Numbered from the stretch's first letter, positions 7,971 to 16,807 are shown. The stretch is DNA of 64,000 nucleotides from Burkholderia sp. WP9 (GCF_900104795.1 NZ_FNTG01000002.1:2480001-2544000), one strand, 5' to 3'. The notes: generated from the sequence alone by a model not told the origin. Numbers and translations: made by a program.

Positions 7971-8927
7971 ATGGCACTTCACGTTCTGCATTACAGGCAT
8001 CATGGCCGTCCCCAATGGGGCGTCGTCGTCAACGGCGCGATCACGCCGATTCCGGGCGACTTCAAGACGACCGCTGAGTTTATCGAAGCCAATCCGGTCG
8101 AGCGGCTGTTCATGCTGAGCGGTCCCACGATTCCCGAATCGGAAGTGCAGTGGTTGTCGCCCGTGACAGCCAATCAGCAATTCATCTGTCAAGGCGCGAA
8201 TTACCGCCAGCATATGATCGAGTCCGGACTGGATCCGGATGTGAAGAAATTCAACATGATCTTCACGAAAGCAACAAGCTGCATTGTCCCAGCCGACTCA
8301 CCCGTGGTTAAACCGAAAGAGGTGCGGTTCCTCGACTACGAGATCGAACTCGGGCTCGTGCTCAGACGCGACATCAACTCGCGCGAAATGGTCTCTGACG
8401 CAAACCTGCATGACTATATAGCCGGCGTCGTGATCGTCAACGACTACTCCGCGCGCGACATCCAGATTCCTCAGATGCAGTTCTACAAGGGCAAGAGCTA
8501 TCGCACGTTCGGCCCGGTGGGTCCTTACCTTTGCTTGCTGGAGGAACAGGATATTCCAAAGCTGAAAGAGTTCGTGCTGACGCTCATGGTGAACGGAACG
8601 GTCCGGCAGAGCGATTCCACGGCGGGCCTTGTCTATGGTCCGGCCGAGACGCTAACCGAGCTTTCCGCCGTTCACGACCTGCACGCCGGCGACCTGCTCG
8701 CCACCGGCACACCTTCGGGCTGTGCGCTGAGCATTCCGTCGCCCGAAAAGCAGCGCGCCGCAGCGCAACTGCCCGAAGCAGAAAAGTGGCGTCTTTTTCT
8801 GAAGATGCAGGAGGACAGGCCGCAGTACCTGCAGGCGGGGGATCTCGTGGAGGCGCATATCGTCAGCAGCGACGGTTCCATCAATCTGGGCGTGCAGCGT
8901 AACTTCGTTGTTGACGAGGCAGCATGA
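7971..8927 (+). CDS. Fumarylacetoacetate hydrolase family protein
   Basis: This family hydrolyses, hydrates or decarboxylates C-C bonds in ring-cleavage products, with a divalent metal in the active site. The 318-residue protein has the conserved core: FLDYEIELGLVLRRD with the metal ligands E-x-E near residue 125, VIVNDYSARDIQ near 160, and GDLLATGTPSGCA and LQAGDLVEAHI toward the end. An AGATC-rich ribosome-binding region with GGAG precedes ATG. The stop overlaps the next start (ATGA), so it is translationally coupled to the CoA ligase. Placement after an extradiol dioxygenase suggests it acts on the meta-cleavage product; the exact reaction is inferred. Confidence 0.88.
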   Translation: MALHVLHYRHHGRPQWGVVVNGAITPIPGDFKTTAEFIEANPVERLFMLSGPTIPESEVQWLSPVTANQQFICQGANYRQHMIESGLDPDVKKFNMIFTKATSCIVPADSPVVKPKEVRFLDYEIELGLVLRRDINSREMVSDANLHDYIAGVVIVNDYSARDIQIPQMQFYKGKSYRTFGPVGPYLCLLEEQDIPKLKEFVLTLMVNGTVRQSDSTAGLVYGPAETLTELSAVHDLHAGDLLATGTPSGCALSIPSPEKQRAAAQLPEAEKWRLFLKMQEDRPQYLQAGDLVEAHIVSSDGSINLGVQRNFVVDEAA

Positions 8928-10882
8928 CAGGCGTCGCGAACATGGACGATGTCCAGGCTATCGAAACGCAGGCGCGGTTGGCGGACCTGCCGTCGAGTAC
9001 CTACGAGATGATCTGTCGGGGCGCCGCCATCAATCCATCGGCACCCGCGCTCTCGTTCTTTGCAACGGCCGACGAGTACCGGAACGGCGAGTGCTGGACC
9101 TATGGCCAACTGGTGCGCGACATCACGCGAACCGCGAACCTGTTTTCGCGGCTGGGAGTACAGCGCGACTCAGTTGTCGCCTATGTACTGCCCAACCTTC
9201 CGGAGACGCACTTTGTGATCTGGGGCGGCGAGGCGGCGGGGATCGTGTGCGCGATCAACCCGCTGCTTGAAGGGGAGGCCATCGGCGACCTGCTTAATGC
9301 TTCGGGCGCCAGTGTGCTCGTCACACTGGCACCGTTTCCTGGGGTCGATCTCTGGCAAAAAGTGCAAACCGTGCTGCATACAGTGTCTTCCCTCAAGCAT
9401 CTTGTGCTCGTCAATCTGGCCGACCGGATGCCGCGCGAAAAGCGTTCCGCGGCCCGAACGCTGCAGCGTGATGAGTCTTCAAGATTGCATGGACGTGGCG
9501 GCATTCATAGTGCCGTTCCTTCGCATATTTGCGTTCACGATTTCGGCACCGCGATAGCCAGTGAAGACGGCGATGTGCTCAGCAGCGTGGTTGAAATCGG
9601 TGTCGAGGATGTATCGTCGTTGTTCTGCACGGGCGGCACCACCGGACTGCCGAAGATTGCGATTCGACGGCACGGCAACGAGGTGGCCAATGCGTGGAGT
9701 GCGGGGCAATTCCTTGGCGAAAGCGTTGGTCCGGGGAAAACGATTTTTTGCGGATTGCCGCTCTTCCACGTCAATGCCGTGCTGGTGACGGGTCTGCTGG
9801 CGTTCTCGCGTGGTGCCCACGTCGTGCTCGGTACTCCGCAAGGCTATCGAGGCGACGGCGTTGTAAATCGTTTCTGGGAAATTGTCGAGCATTACCGCAT
9901 CAACTTCTTTAGCGGGGTCCCGACACTTTATGGGTCTCTGCTGGACGTTCCCGTTGGCGCGCACGATATCAGTTCGCTCGAGTATGGACTGTGTGGCGCC
10001 GCCCCCATGCCGGTGGAACTGCTTCGCACGTTCCAGAATCGTACCGGCGTAAGAATCCTTGAAGGCTACGGCCTCACGGAAGGCACCTGCGTCAGCAGCG
10101 TCAACCCTCCGCTTGGCGAGCGCAGGGCCGGTTCGATTGGGCTTCGTTTGCCCGGTCAGGCAATGAAGGCAGTCGTGGTCGACGAAAACGGCCGCTACGT
10201 ACGGGATTGCGTGGCGGATGAGGTCGGCCAACTGATTATCTCCGGGCCAAACGTGTTCGCTGGCTATATGCGAACGGACCAGAACAGTGGCATCTGGATG
10301 GAAGGCGGTGACAGCGCGCACTGGCTCAACACCGGCGATCTCGGACGCTCCGATCCCGACGGGTACTTCTGGCTCACCGGCCGGAAGAAAGAACTGATTA
10401 TCCGAGGGGGGCACAACATCGACCCGGCGGCGATCGAAGAACCACTGCATCGTCATCCCGCGGTACAGATCGCAGCAGCGATAGGGCGCCCGGACATGCA
10501 CGCCGGCGAATTGCCGGTTGCCTATGTCCAGTTGAAGCCTGGCACCACCGCAACCGAAGCCGAATTGGCCGAGTTCCTGCGCCGCGAGATAAACGAACGT
10601 GCCGCACTGCCAAAGGGCATACGGATCGTGGATGCGATACCTCTGACGGGCGTTGGCAAGATATTCAAGCCCGCACTGAAGCGCCGTGAAATGACGGACG
10701 CGATGCGGTCGGCCCTCGCGGAAGCGGGCGTCGAGGACGCAACCGTTAGTCTGATTGATGACACCTCACGCGGGGTTTCACTGCACGTCGAACTTTCAGA
10801 CCCGACGTTGGAAGTATTGGCGACTTCCGTGCTGGGGCGTTTTCCGTTCGCATTTTCGATCTCGGTCTCCGCACGGGATTAG
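8924..10882 (+). CDS. AMP-dependent acyl-CoA synthetase/ligase
   Basis: The enzyme activates a carboxylic acid to its CoA thioester through an acyl-AMP. At 652 residues it is complete. Diagnostic motifs are the phosphate loop CTGGTTGLPK near residue 235, EGYGLTEGTC near 380, LNTGDLGRSDPDGYFWLTGRKKELIIRGG near 470, and GVGKIFKP with the catalytic lysine near 582. The start overlaps the preceding hydrolase stop. It lacks a signal peptide and is cytoplasmic. Its substrate is most likely an aromatic or ring-cleavage-derived acid of the same pathway; the residues that set specificity are not ones I can read. Confidence 0.9.
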   Translation: MTGVANMDDVQAIETQARLADLPSSTYEMICRGAAINPSAPALSFFATADEYRNGECWTYGQLVRDITRTANLFSRLGVQRDSVVAYVLPNLPETHFVIWGGEAAGIVCAINPLLEGEAIGDLLNASGASVLVTLAPFPGVDLWQKVQTVLHTVSSLKHLVLVNLADRMPREKRSAARTLQRDESSRLHGRGGIHSAVPSHICVHDFGTAIASEDGDVLSSVVEIGVEDVSSLFCTGGTTGLPKIAIRRHGNEVANAWSAGQFLGESVGPGKTIFCGLPLFHVNAVLVTGLLAFSRGAHVVLGTPQGYRGDGVVNRFWEIVEHYRINFFSGVPTLYGSLLDVPVGAHDISSLEYGLCGAAPMPVELLRTFQNRTGVRILEGYGLTEGTCVSSVNPPLGERRAGSIGLRLPGQAMKAVVVDENGRYVRDCVADEVGQLIISGPNVFAGYMRTDQNSGIWMEGGDSAHWLNTGDLGRSDPDGYFWLTGRKKELIIRGGHNIDPAAIEEPLHRHPAVQIAAAIGRPDMHAGELPVAYVQLKPGTTATEAELAEFLRREINERAALPKGIRIVDAIPLTGVGKIFKPALKRREMTDAMRSALAEAGVEDATVSLIDDTSRGVSLHVELSDPTLEVLATSVLGRFPFAFSISVSARD

Positions 10883-11082
10883 AACTTAATCAGAGGGCCG
10901 CGTGGCGATGCCGCGATTCGATGGAATTACGGTGTTGGTAAGTTAGTAAACCTAATTTGTGATAGGGGCGATGATAAGGGCTGTATTAAACAGGGAAGGA
11001 GAAGAACCCGCCAATCAGGAAATTGCAAAGGTCACACCAATAATCCATAAAAATTTTTAGACAAAGGGACAGGAGAAGAGAC

Positions 11083-11823
11083 ATGGAAAATTGCAAACGA
11101 GCCTTCAGATCGGTCGGTATCGCAGCATGCATCTGCTTGGCCGGCTTGATCGGCAACGCCAATGCGCAGTCGGCCGGAAGCGTGACACTGTCGACAGGAT
11201 GGCTTCACATTGCACCGCAGGGTGATGCAACACCGCTGACCGTGGAAAGCGTCGGCGGCGTAGCGGTGAATCGCCAGTTGACCGGCAGCGGGGCGCATGC
11301 CAGTTCAACCAATACGGTGGGCATCACCACCGAGTACTACGTCACGGACAGCATCGGTGTCGCAGTGTTGTTCGGACTGCCATTGAAGGTAAATCTGATT
11401 GGCGACGGCACGCTGCAGAAGTATGGCAACCTGGGTTCCACGAGACCGATGCCGCCCGCGATCGAGCTTCGATACCACCTTTTCTCAGCCGAATCGAAAT
11501 TCCGCCCATTCGCCGCATTAGGCGTGAACTACACGTGGTTCACCCAGGTTCGGACGACCAATAGCCAGTTCGTGACCGATAGCGTGGGTCCAGGCGGTTC
11601 GGCACACGCCACGCTCAGTTCATCGTGGAATCCGGTGTTCGAAATCGGGGCAAATTACGCGATTACGAAGCACTGGTCCGTCGGAACCACTGTCAACTAT
11701 ATGCCGGTGAAAACTAATCTGGTGTTGTACGGACAGACAGCGACTGGAACGCAGATCGTGTCCAGATCGACGCTTCGGCTCGATCCCCTTAGCGTCTTCG
11801 TGAACGTCGCCTATACGTTTTAA
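11083..11823 (+). CDS. OmpW-family outer-membrane protein
   Basis: OmpW proteins are eight-stranded beta-barrels with a hydrophobic channel; relatives beside catabolic genes are thought to admit hydrophobic or aromatic substrates. The 246-residue product has a signal peptide ending NANA-QS near residue 28, then alternating amphipathic strands, the family segment PAIELRYHLF and FRPFAALGVNYTWF, and a C-terminal strand ending in the barrel-assembly signature YTF. GGACAGGAGAAGAG precedes the ATG as a strong ribosome-binding site. About 200 AT-richer bases separate it from the CoA ligase, so it may also have its own promoter (TTGGTA, 17 bases, TGTGAT is one weak candidate). Confidence 0.85.
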   Translation: MENCKRAFRSVGIAACICLAGLIGNANAQSAGSVTLSTGWLHIAPQGDATPLTVESVGGVAVNRQLTGSGAHASSTNTVGITTEYYVTDSIGVAVLFGLPLKVNLIGDGTLQKYGNLGSTRPMPPAIELRYHLFSAESKFRPFAALGVNYTWFTQVRTTNSQFVTDSVGPGGSAHATLSSSWNPVFEIGANYAITKHWSVGTTVNYMPVKTNLVLYGQTATGTQIVSRSTLRLDPLSVFVNVAYTF

Positions 11824-11950
11824 TGAGTACAGACCTTTGACTCCCAGCGTGACATGACCGCGCCAGTCAGAGCCGCTCACATGTTCACGCAAGCTTGCCG
11901 TTCAGGCGTTCATGCCGCCGCTTGTGCAATAAGTTCTTTTTGGATCGAAT

Positions 11951-14929
11951 ATGAAACGACAGGTCCTCAAGACCATTCTTTTTGCGTTGCCCAAGCTCCT
12001 TGAGTTGACGGCACGCCGGTTTCCCGCCTATCGTGAACGCCTGAAGCAGCGCGATCTGGTCGTTTCGATCGGGCTCATGGACGGAAGTATCAATCGGCTC
12101 ATCGAGTTCAAGAATGGCCACATTCGGTCGCGTGCCGGCAATCATCGGCGCTCCGACGTGCGCATGGCTTTCAAGGATGTCGCCACCGCGCTGAAGTTCT
12201 TTTCCCCCAAGCCGGACCAGGGCGAGATTATCCACGCCGCCAAGAACTTCAAAGTGGTGACCGAAGGCGAGGACGAACTGCTGGTTTGGGTCATGCAAAC
12301 CCTGAGCATGATGCAGACCATCGGTTTGCCGATGGGCACGCGGATGCGCGACGGTACGCGCCGCTACACCACGTGCACAAACGGCGGCCCGCTGTTCGTC
12401 TACGTCAACCGTGGCCGCGTCGTCCGGGTCACGCCCATCGATCTCGACAGCACCGACGCGCCGAGTTGGGTAATCGAAGCGCGTGGACGCCGCTTCAGTC
12501 CGCCACGGCGTGGACTGGTCGCGCCCCACGCGTTGACGCTCAAGTCGCTCGTCTATTCGGACAAGCGCATCCTTCATCCCATGAAGCGAGTCGACTTCGA
12601 TCCTGACGGCGAACGCAATCCGCAAAACCGCGGCAAGTCCGGCTATGTACGTATCAGTTGGGAGGAGGCGCTGGACATTGTCGCCAAAGAAATCAACCGG
12701 CAGAAGCGCGTTCATGGACCAGGTTCGATTACGTTCCCGCTGTCGTCCCACCACCAGTGGGGGAACGTGGGCTATTACCTCAGCGCGCTGACGCGTTTTG
12801 CCAACCTGATCGGTTTCACCCGGGTCGCCGCGAACCCCGACAGCTGGGAAGGCTGGTACTGGGGCGCGATGCATCATTTCGGCAATTCGATGCGGATCGG
12901 CGTTCCATCCGGCTATGGCGGTGTCGAGGATTGCCTGAAGGAAGCTGACATGATCGTCTTCTGGTCCTGCGATCCCGAAAGCACCAATGGCGCCTATGCG
13001 GGATTCGAGGGAACGCCGCGACGCCTCTGGGCCAAGGAACTCGGCATTGAGTTCGTGCATATCGACCCGCACTGCAATCCCACCGCGCAATTACTCGGCG
13101 GGCGATGGATTCCGGTCCGACCGCAAACCGACGCCGCACTCGCTACCGCCATCATGTACGTGTGGGCCGTGGAAAACCTGTACGACAAGGATTACGTCGC
13201 TACCCGCACGACCGGGTTTGACGAGTGGAAAGCCTACCTTCTCGGCGAAACCGACGGCGTTGCCAGAACGCCCGAGTGGCAGGAAAGCGAGACCGGCGTG
13301 CCCGCCAAGGACGTCCGCGCGCTTGCGCGCCGCTGGGGGAACAGGAAGGTCCATCTGGCTGTCGGGATGACCGGTGCGGGATTCGGTGGTGCGGGCCGAG
13401 GCGCGACGGGAGCCCAATGGGCACGCTGCATGATCATGATGATGGCGATGCAGGGCTGGGGTAAGCCGGGCGTGAATTTCGGCTGCCTTGAAGCGGGTGT
13501 TCCTCACGACCTCCATTTCTATTTCCCCGGCTACGCTGACGGCGGCATTTCCGGCGACCTGGCGTGGACCGCCAACGCGGTGAACAATTACCAGCGCATG
13601 CCGCATATCCTGACCATGAATCCCGTCAAGCAGATGGTGCCGCGGCAGCAACTTCCCGATGCCATCGTCAACGGTCATGCCACAGGCTACCTGTGGGACG
13701 GCATGTCGCAGGAAGCCCAGTTCGCGCCGTTTACCTATCCCATGCCCGGGTATTCGCCGATCCACATGATCTACCGTTACGGCGGATCCGCCTTCAGCAC
13801 GGTGACGAATTCCGGACGCTGGGCCGACGCCTACCGACACTCGAGTATCGAGTTCGTGGTCAATCAGTCCATCTGGATGGAGGGTGAGGCTCAGTTTGCC
13901 GACATCATCCTGCCTGCCTGCACTTCTCTGGAGCGCTGGGACATCGGGGAATGGTCGAATTCCGGCGGCTACGCACATCATGGCTACAGCACGGTCAATC
14001 ATCGCATCATGACGCTCCAGCACAAGTGCATCGAGCCTTTGGGCGAGTCGCGTTCCGACTACGACATCTTCACCGCGATCCTGACCCGGTTGGGCCTGGG
14101 CGCCGTGTTCACCGAGGGCTGCAGTGAGCTTGACTGGGTCAAGCGCGTCTTCGACTCGTCGGATCTGCCGGATCATATTTCGTGGCGCCAGTTCTGCCGC
14201 AAGGGTTATTTTGTCGTGCCACCCGAGAAGCCCGAATTGCGCCATCCGGTGGACATGCGTTGGTTCGCGGAGGGCCGGCGCAAAGACCTGCAGGAACCCC
14301 ACCCGTTGCCGTCGCAGTTCGCCGAAAAATTCGGCTCGGGTCTGCAAACGCCCAGCGGCAAACTGGAGTTCGTACCCGAGTTGCTCAAGCGGCACACGGC
14401 AGACAATCCCGAACGGCCGGCGCTCAATCGCTACATTCCGTCGTGGGAGGGAATGCGTTCCGAACTCGCCGACCGGTATCCACTCCAGTTGATTGCCACG
14501 CACAGTCGTTACAGCTTCCATACCCATTGCGACGGCAAAAATTCCTCGGTGAACAGCATTGATGACCATCGCGCGCTGATCGGCGGCCACCGCTTCTGGC
14601 TGCTCAGGCTGAGTGTGGCGGACGCGGTGCTGCGAGGCATCGCCCATCGCGATCTGGTCAAGGTTTACAACAACAGGGGCGCTGTGATCTGTGCCGCCGA
14701 CGTCTCGCCGCTGGTCAACGCGGGCGTTGTCAAGTCATACGAGGCGAGTGCCGAATTCAGACTGATTGAAATTGACGGCGAGCGCGTCGAGATCGGCGGC
14801 TGCATGAATATGCTGACCCCCGACCGGTCTCAAACCGCCGGCACGAGCAGCATGAGTCCCAACTCGTGTCTGGTGCAGGTCGAAAAGTGGAAATCCGCCG
14901 AGGCGTTCATGCTCGGTCGTGCAGCGTGA
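11951..14929 (+). CDS. Molybdopterin enzyme large subunit of the pyrogallol-phloroglucinol transhydroxylase type, with N-terminal SCP2-like domain
   Basis: This is a DMSO-reductase-family catalytic subunit (992 residues) binding a bis-molybdopterin cofactor. Residues ~130-990 resemble the transhydroxylase large subunit AthL of Pelobacter. There is no N-terminal iron-sulfur Cys motif and no Tat signal, so it should be cytoplasmic. His267 (SSHHQW) lies 30 residues before Asp297-Ser298-Trp299 (NPDSWEGWYWG), the same spacing as AthL His144 and Asp174/Ser175(Mo ligand)/Trp176, as I recall them. Residues ~1-125 look like a sterol-carrier-protein-2 fold (VSIGLMDGSINRLIEFKNGHI ... FKVVTEGEDELLVWVM), which the classical enzyme lacks. 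The small subunit follows after 10 bases. Likely substrate: a polyphenol or catechol, by inference. Confidence 0.8.
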   Translation: MKRQVLKTILFALPKLLELTARRFPAYRERLKQRDLVVSIGLMDGSINRLIEFKNGHIRSRAGNHRRSDVRMAFKDVATALKFFSPKPDQGEIIHAAKNFKVVTEGEDELLVWVMQTLSMMQTIGLPMGTRMRDGTRRYTTCTNGGPLFVYVNRGRVVRVTPIDLDSTDAPSWVIEARGRRFSPPRRGLVAPHALTLKSLVYSDKRILHPMKRVDFDPDGERNPQNRGKSGYVRISWEEALDIVAKEINRQKRVHGPGSITFPLSSHHQWGNVGYYLSALTRFANLIGFTRVAANPDSWEGWYWGAMHHFGNSMRIGVPSGYGGVEDCLKEADMIVFWSCDPESTNGAYAGFEGTPRRLWAKELGIEFVHIDPHCNPTAQLLGGRWIPVRPQTDAALATAIMYVWAVENLYDKDYVATRTTGFDEWKAYLLGETDGVARTPEWQESETGVPAKDVRALARRWGNRKVHLAVGMTGAGFGGAGRGATGAQWARCMIMMMAMQGWGKPGVNFGCLEAGVPHDLHFYFPGYADGGISGDLAWTANAVNNYQRMPHILTMNPVKQMVPRQQLPDAIVNGHATGYLWDGMSQEAQFAPFTYPMPGYSPIHMIYRYGGSAFSTVTNSGRWADAYRHSSIEFVVNQSIWMEGEAQFADIILPACTSLERWDIGEWSNSGGYAHHGYSTVNHRIMTLQHKCIEPLGESRSDYDIFTAILTRLGLGAVFTEGCSELDWVKRVFDSSDLPDHISWRQFCRKGYFVVPPEKPELRHPVDMRWFAEGRRKDLQEPHPLPSQFAEKFGSGLQTPSGKLEFVPELLKRHTADNPERPALNRYIPSWEGMRSELADRYPLQLIATHSRYSFHTHCDGKNSSVNSIDDHRALIGGHRFWLLRLSVADAVLRGIAHRDLVKVYNNRGAVICAADVSPLVNAGVVKSYEASAEFRLIEIDGERVEIGGCMNMLTPDRSQTAGTSSMSPNSCLVQVEKWKSAEAFMLGRAA

Positions 14930-14939
14930 GGAGCATGGA

Positions 14940-15803
14940 ATGAGCAAGTGGAATCTGATTGTCAAGGTCGGGCAGTGCGAGAACTGCCAGAACTGCGTCA
15001 TCGCCGCCCGGGACGAGCATGTCGGAAACGACTTTCCCGGTTATGCCGCGCCCGCGTCGGCCAATGCAGAGAGCGTCGTGCGCATCCTGCGCCGTGTTCA
15101 GGGCGACGCCCATATGGTCGAGACCACGTATCTGCCGGTCATGTGCAACCACTGCGACGACGCGCCGTGCATGCGGGTGGGCGGCGATGCGATTCGCAAG
15201 CGCGCCGACGGCATCGTCATCATTGACCCGGACAAGGCGCGGGGTCGCAAAGACATCGTGAAGTCGTGCCCGTACAAGGCAATCGTCTGGAACGAAGAGC
15301 TTCAATTGCCACAGACCTGGATCTTCGATGCGCATCTGCTCGATCAGGGCTGGTCCCGGCCGCGCTGTCAGCAGTCCTGCCCCACCGACGTATTTGAGAC
15401 CGTCAAGCTGGATGACGCAACAATGGAGGAGAAGGCCCGGCGCGAGGGGCTGAAGGTGTTGAGGCCGAATCTCGGCACGAAGCCTCGCGTATGGTATAGC
15501 GGCCTCGAGCGCTGGGAAACCTGCTTCATTGGAGGAAGCGTCAGCGTGCAGATGGAAGACGTGACGGAGTGCGTCGCGGATGCAGTCGTCACGTTGTACG
15601 TCGGTGACGAGAAGGTGGGCGAGACCGTTTCGGACTACTTTGGCGATTTCCGCTTCGGTGGGCTTGCCAAGGGAAGTGGCCTCTATCGGGTCGAAATCCA
15701 TCATGACGCCGGTAACGCCCGGCGTAATTGCGAACTGGACGAAAGCGCTTACCTGGGCGAGATCAGGCTCGCCCAGTCGACAACCGGCGTGGGAGTCGCG
15801 TGA
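14940..15803 (+). CDS. Iron-sulfur small subunit of the transhydroxylase-type molybdoenzyme, with C-terminal beta-sandwich domain
   Basis: This is the electron-transfer partner of the molybdenum subunit, 287 residues, started at MSKWNLIVKV behind GAGGAG. Cysteines are C13, C16, C19 (CENCQNC), three in CNHCDDAPC, one in KSCPYKAI and two in RCQQSCP. By the usual ferredoxin pairing this makes two complete [4Fe-4S] sites; Cys sets for two further sites are missing. Residues ~190-287 (YSGLERWETCFIGGSVSVQMED onward) form a transthyretin-like beta domain, as in the AthS subunit of Pelobacter transhydroxylase. That two-part build separates it from ordinary DmsB/NrfC proteins and supports the assignment of the large subunit. 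Confidence 0.8.
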   Translation: MSKWNLIVKVGQCENCQNCVIAARDEHVGNDFPGYAAPASANAESVVRILRRVQGDAHMVETTYLPVMCNHCDDAPCMRVGGDAIRKRADGIVIIDPDKARGRKDIVKSCPYKAIVWNEELQLPQTWIFDAHLLDQGWSRPRCQQSCPTDVFETVKLDDATMEEKARREGLKVLRPNLGTKPRVWYSGLERWETCFIGGSVSVQMEDVTECVADAVVTLYVGDEKVGETVSDYFGDFRFGGLAKGSGLYRVEIHHDAGNARRNCELDESAYLGEIRLAQSTTGVGVA

Positions 15804-15841
15804 TCATGAGCACCGCAACACAGCTGCTTTGCCCAAGACCG

Positions 15842-15941
15842 GCGGATCCTATCTGGCTGGGATACGACAGAACGCGATGCCCCGACCGGGAAAAGGCGAG
15901 GATCTGGTCCGGCCTACGAGAGAGCTCCAGATAGGATCCGC
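15842..15941. repeat. Perfect 15-bp inverted repeat with 70-base spacer
   Basis: GCGGATCCTATCTGG (15842-15856) is repeated in exact inverse as CCAGATAGGATCCGC (15927-15941). It fills the gap between the converging iron-sulfur subunit and small heat-shock genes. The arms could close a large stem-loop in either transcript, acting as a bidirectional end or a stability element, or they could be the ends of a decayed mobile piece. There is no T-run. Confidence 0.6.
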
Positions 15942-15949
15942 TTTGGGGG

Positions 15950-16354
15950 TCAGCCCAAGCTGACATCAATGCGGCGTGGTTTTGCTTCCTCCCGACGCGG
16001 GATGGTCAGCCTCAGCACGCCATCTTTCAGGTTAGCCTCGATCCGCGACGTGTCGAAATCATCGCTAACGGCAAACTGTCGCGAAAAGTGGGGGGCGCGT
16101 ATCTCGGCGTGGGAGAGACGCAGGTTTGCCGGGGTAGGCACAGCCGACTGAGCTTCGATGGTCAGGCTCCCGCCATGGACGTTCACATCGAGCCGTTCCC
16201 TGGTGACGCCAGGCAAGTCAGCCAGTAGCGTCACACCATGACTGTCCTCGAAAATGTCGACCGCTGGTGTCAGCGTTAGCCGGCGGGTCTCGTCTGCGGC
16301 GCTGCGGCTTGCTGGATCGGTCTCGCGCTGTGCAATTTGCGTGGTGTCGCTCAT
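15950..16354 (-). CDS. Small heat-shock protein (Hsp20/alpha-crystallin family)
   Basis: This ATP-independent holdase chaperone is 134 residues long. The alpha-crystallin domain spans about residues 30-130: LTPAVDIFEDSHGVTLLADLPGVTRERLDVNVHGGSLTIEA at the front and the conserved core LKDGVLRLTIPR (the A-x-x-x-n-GvL signature) near the end. It is the second gene of a pair, starting 12 bases after the stop of the first with a GAGGTGA ribosome-binding site, so the two are co-transcribed. Paired small heat-shock proteins of differing type commonly form mixed complexes (as IbpA/IbpB). Confidence 0.9.
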   Translation of the reverse strand: MSDTTQIAQRETDPASRSAADETRRLTLTPAVDIFEDSHGVTLLADLPGVTRERLDVNVHGGSLTIEAQSAVPTPANLRLSHAEIRAPHFSRQFAVSDDFDTSRIEANLKDGVLRLTIPRREEAKPRRIDVSLG

Positions 16355-16366
16355 CGTGTCACCTCA

Positions 16367-16807
16367 TCACTCAACTGTAATTGCGCGGGGTTTGGACATC
16401 TCGCGCTTACCAACCGAAATCAACAGGCATCCGTTCACGTAACGCGCCTGTACCTTGTCGGGATCGGCATGCTGGGGCAGCTCGACCGCTCGCCGGAAAG
16501 AGCCGGCAAAGCGCTCGTGCGTGTAGGCCCGTCGGCCGTCGGCGGGATCGGGCAGTGAACTCGTCCGCTCGCCGGCGATGGTCAGCAGGCCCTTGTCGAT
16601 GGAAATATCCAGCTTCGATGCATCAATACCGGGCGCAAACGCGACGATTTCAATCGTATCGTCGGTCGTCCCGATGTTGATGGGTGGAAAGGTCCCGACT
16701 CGGCTTGAGCGAAGGCTGGAAGGAAATCCGCCGAAAAGGTTAGACATCTGCCGCTGCAGACGGTCCAGTTCGTTGAAGAGTTCGGTGCCAAAGTAAAGGT
16801 CACTCAT
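16367..16807 (-). CDS. Small heat-shock protein (Hsp20/alpha-crystallin family, IbpA-like)
   Basis: This 146-residue holdase is the first gene of a two-gene heat-shock operon. The N-terminal arm (FNELDRLQRQMSNLFGGF) resembles class A bacterial small heat-shock proteins. The alpha-crystallin domain covers ~40-140 with INIGTTDDTIEIVAFAPGIDASKLDISIDKGLLTIAGER and the terminal core ARYVNGCLLISV. GAGGAGAAA lies at good spacing before ATG. The upstream region carries a CTTGAA element in the right orientation (see the divergent promoter entry), consistent with heat induction, though its -10 is weak. Confidence 0.9.
   Translation of the reverse strand: MSDLYFGTELFNELDRLQRQMSNLFGGFPSSLRSSRVGTFPPINIGTTDDTIEIVAFAPGIDASKLDISIDKGLLTIAGERTSSLPDPADGRRAYTHERFAGSFRRAVELPQHADPDKVQARYVNGCLLISVGKREMSKPRAITVE

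Noticed and set aside
8924-10882. Acyl-CoA ligase considered as the coumarate ligase for PYP
   Set aside because: It overlaps the FAA hydrolase gene and lies 7.6 kb from pyp in another cluster, so an aromatic-pathway role is better supported.
13091-14647. A 518-codon open frame antisense to the molybdoenzyme gene
   Set aside because: Shadow of a GC-rich gene; no motif, no ribosome-binding site, and the sense protein is clear.
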